NCBI RefSeq assembly: GCF_030756675.1
Contig: NZ_JAVBXD010000009.1
Location: 60,047 to 124,046 of the forward strand
Source: Bacillus multifaciens
GTDB lineage: Bacteria > Bacillota > Bacilli > Bacillales > Bacillaceae_G
DNA: 64,000 nt
Reading direction: 5' to 3'
Notes under the pieces: generated by a model
What the model was told of the DNA's origin: nothing
Seen by the model: the letters and a program-made list of their open reading frames with translations, nothing else
Databases searched by the model: none
Made by a program: the position numbers and the translations under genes
Shown: positions 63,955 through 64,000 of the stretch, one piece after another
Numbering within the stretch: position 1 is the stretch's first letter
Layout: every line of letters starts with the position of its first letter

Positions 63955-64000
63955 AGGAAAAGGCACTGACCGCTTCTATGCATGGCCAGATGCTCTCGCC
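63955..64000 (-). repeat. Structured element shared with the ligase leader (cut by edge)
   Basis: On the minus strand reads GAGAGCATCTGGCCATGCAT then GGTCAG; ~35 of 45 bases match 28985-29030, including the CTGGCC / GGTCAG stem. 63695-63954 upstream shows no gene, only a GGAG-rich stretch (63910-63931). Confidence 0.45.

Noticed and set aside
1-64000. CRISPR array, tRNA or rRNA genes, prophage structural genes
   Set aside because: None was seen on either strand.

Overview
The window reads as a chromosomal segment of a Bacillus cereus group member. The grounds are AT-rich DNA, strong GGAGG ribosome sites with ATG/GTG/TTG starts, the hemE-hemH-hemY order, an SspH spore protein, a Zn-dependent phospholipase C of the B. 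cereus type, a YngE/F/G/H/J-like leucine-degradation operon, and many YhgE, BlaI/BlaR1 and BceAB-like genes. The species call is inference from family resemblance; no search was run.

Layout. 1-2926 (+): end of a heme operon (hemE truncated by the window edge, hemH, hemY), then a secreted multidomain nuclease (3184-5544). 5.8-7.4 kb: a small membrane protein converging on a phospholipase C with an extra C-terminal domain. 7.57-11.2 kb: a TetR regulator and a 920-residue repeat-rich YhgE/Pip protein, with three matching operator palindromes. 11.2-12.8 kb: an IS1182-like element whose transposase is split at an A AAA AAG slip site. 12.9-20.1 kb (-): an SDR, a Nudix/methyltransferase/deaminase group, an M1 peptidase, a histidine phosphatase and sspH, with gene remnants between them, including a broken second sspH. 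20.2-23.5 kb: a MacB/LolCDE-like ABC exporter.

24.0-25.6 kb: a GrpB-family gene cut in two by a 1.27-kb segment that has 18-bp inverted repeats near its ends and carries an alpha/beta hydrolase. 25.6-26.7 kb: a DUF2089-type three-gene cluster. 26.9-35.1 kb: the leucine/isovaleryl-CoA degradation operon (acyl-CoA dehydrogenase, biotin carboxylase, biotin carrier, HMG-CoA lyase, enoyl-CoA hydratase, carboxyltransferase) followed by an acyl/acetoacetyl-CoA ligase behind a structured leader. 35.3-38.8 kb: a four-gene operon of ABC-2 exporter, TetR and a DUF523-DUF1722 protein, with a palindromic operator at its promoter. 39-46.3 kb: decayed DNA, GtrA, a CopZ-like metallochaperone, BlaR1/BlaI with two clear operators, a broken DinB gene, a frameshifted MFS transporter and an SDR.

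46.5-52.2 kb is the most system-like block: a BceAB-type ABC transporter, a polytopic NarL/ComP-like histidine kinase, a LuxR-type regulator, a DUF2085 membrane protein and a small membrane protein with a Cys/Asp-rich tail, all on the minus strand. 52.2-56.3 kb: a second hemY paralogue lying between a decayed copy of the pepD 3' end and pepD itself. 56.6-63.7 kb: gpmA, a secreted unknown, a DEAD-box helicase, a MutS2-like ATPase without a Smr domain, a 2'-5' RNA ligase-like protein and a methyltransferase. About four fifths of the genes after 12 kb are on the minus strand, and pseudogenes cluster at 16-20, 24-25.6, 38.8-39.6, 43.5-45.5 and 52.3-54.7 kb.
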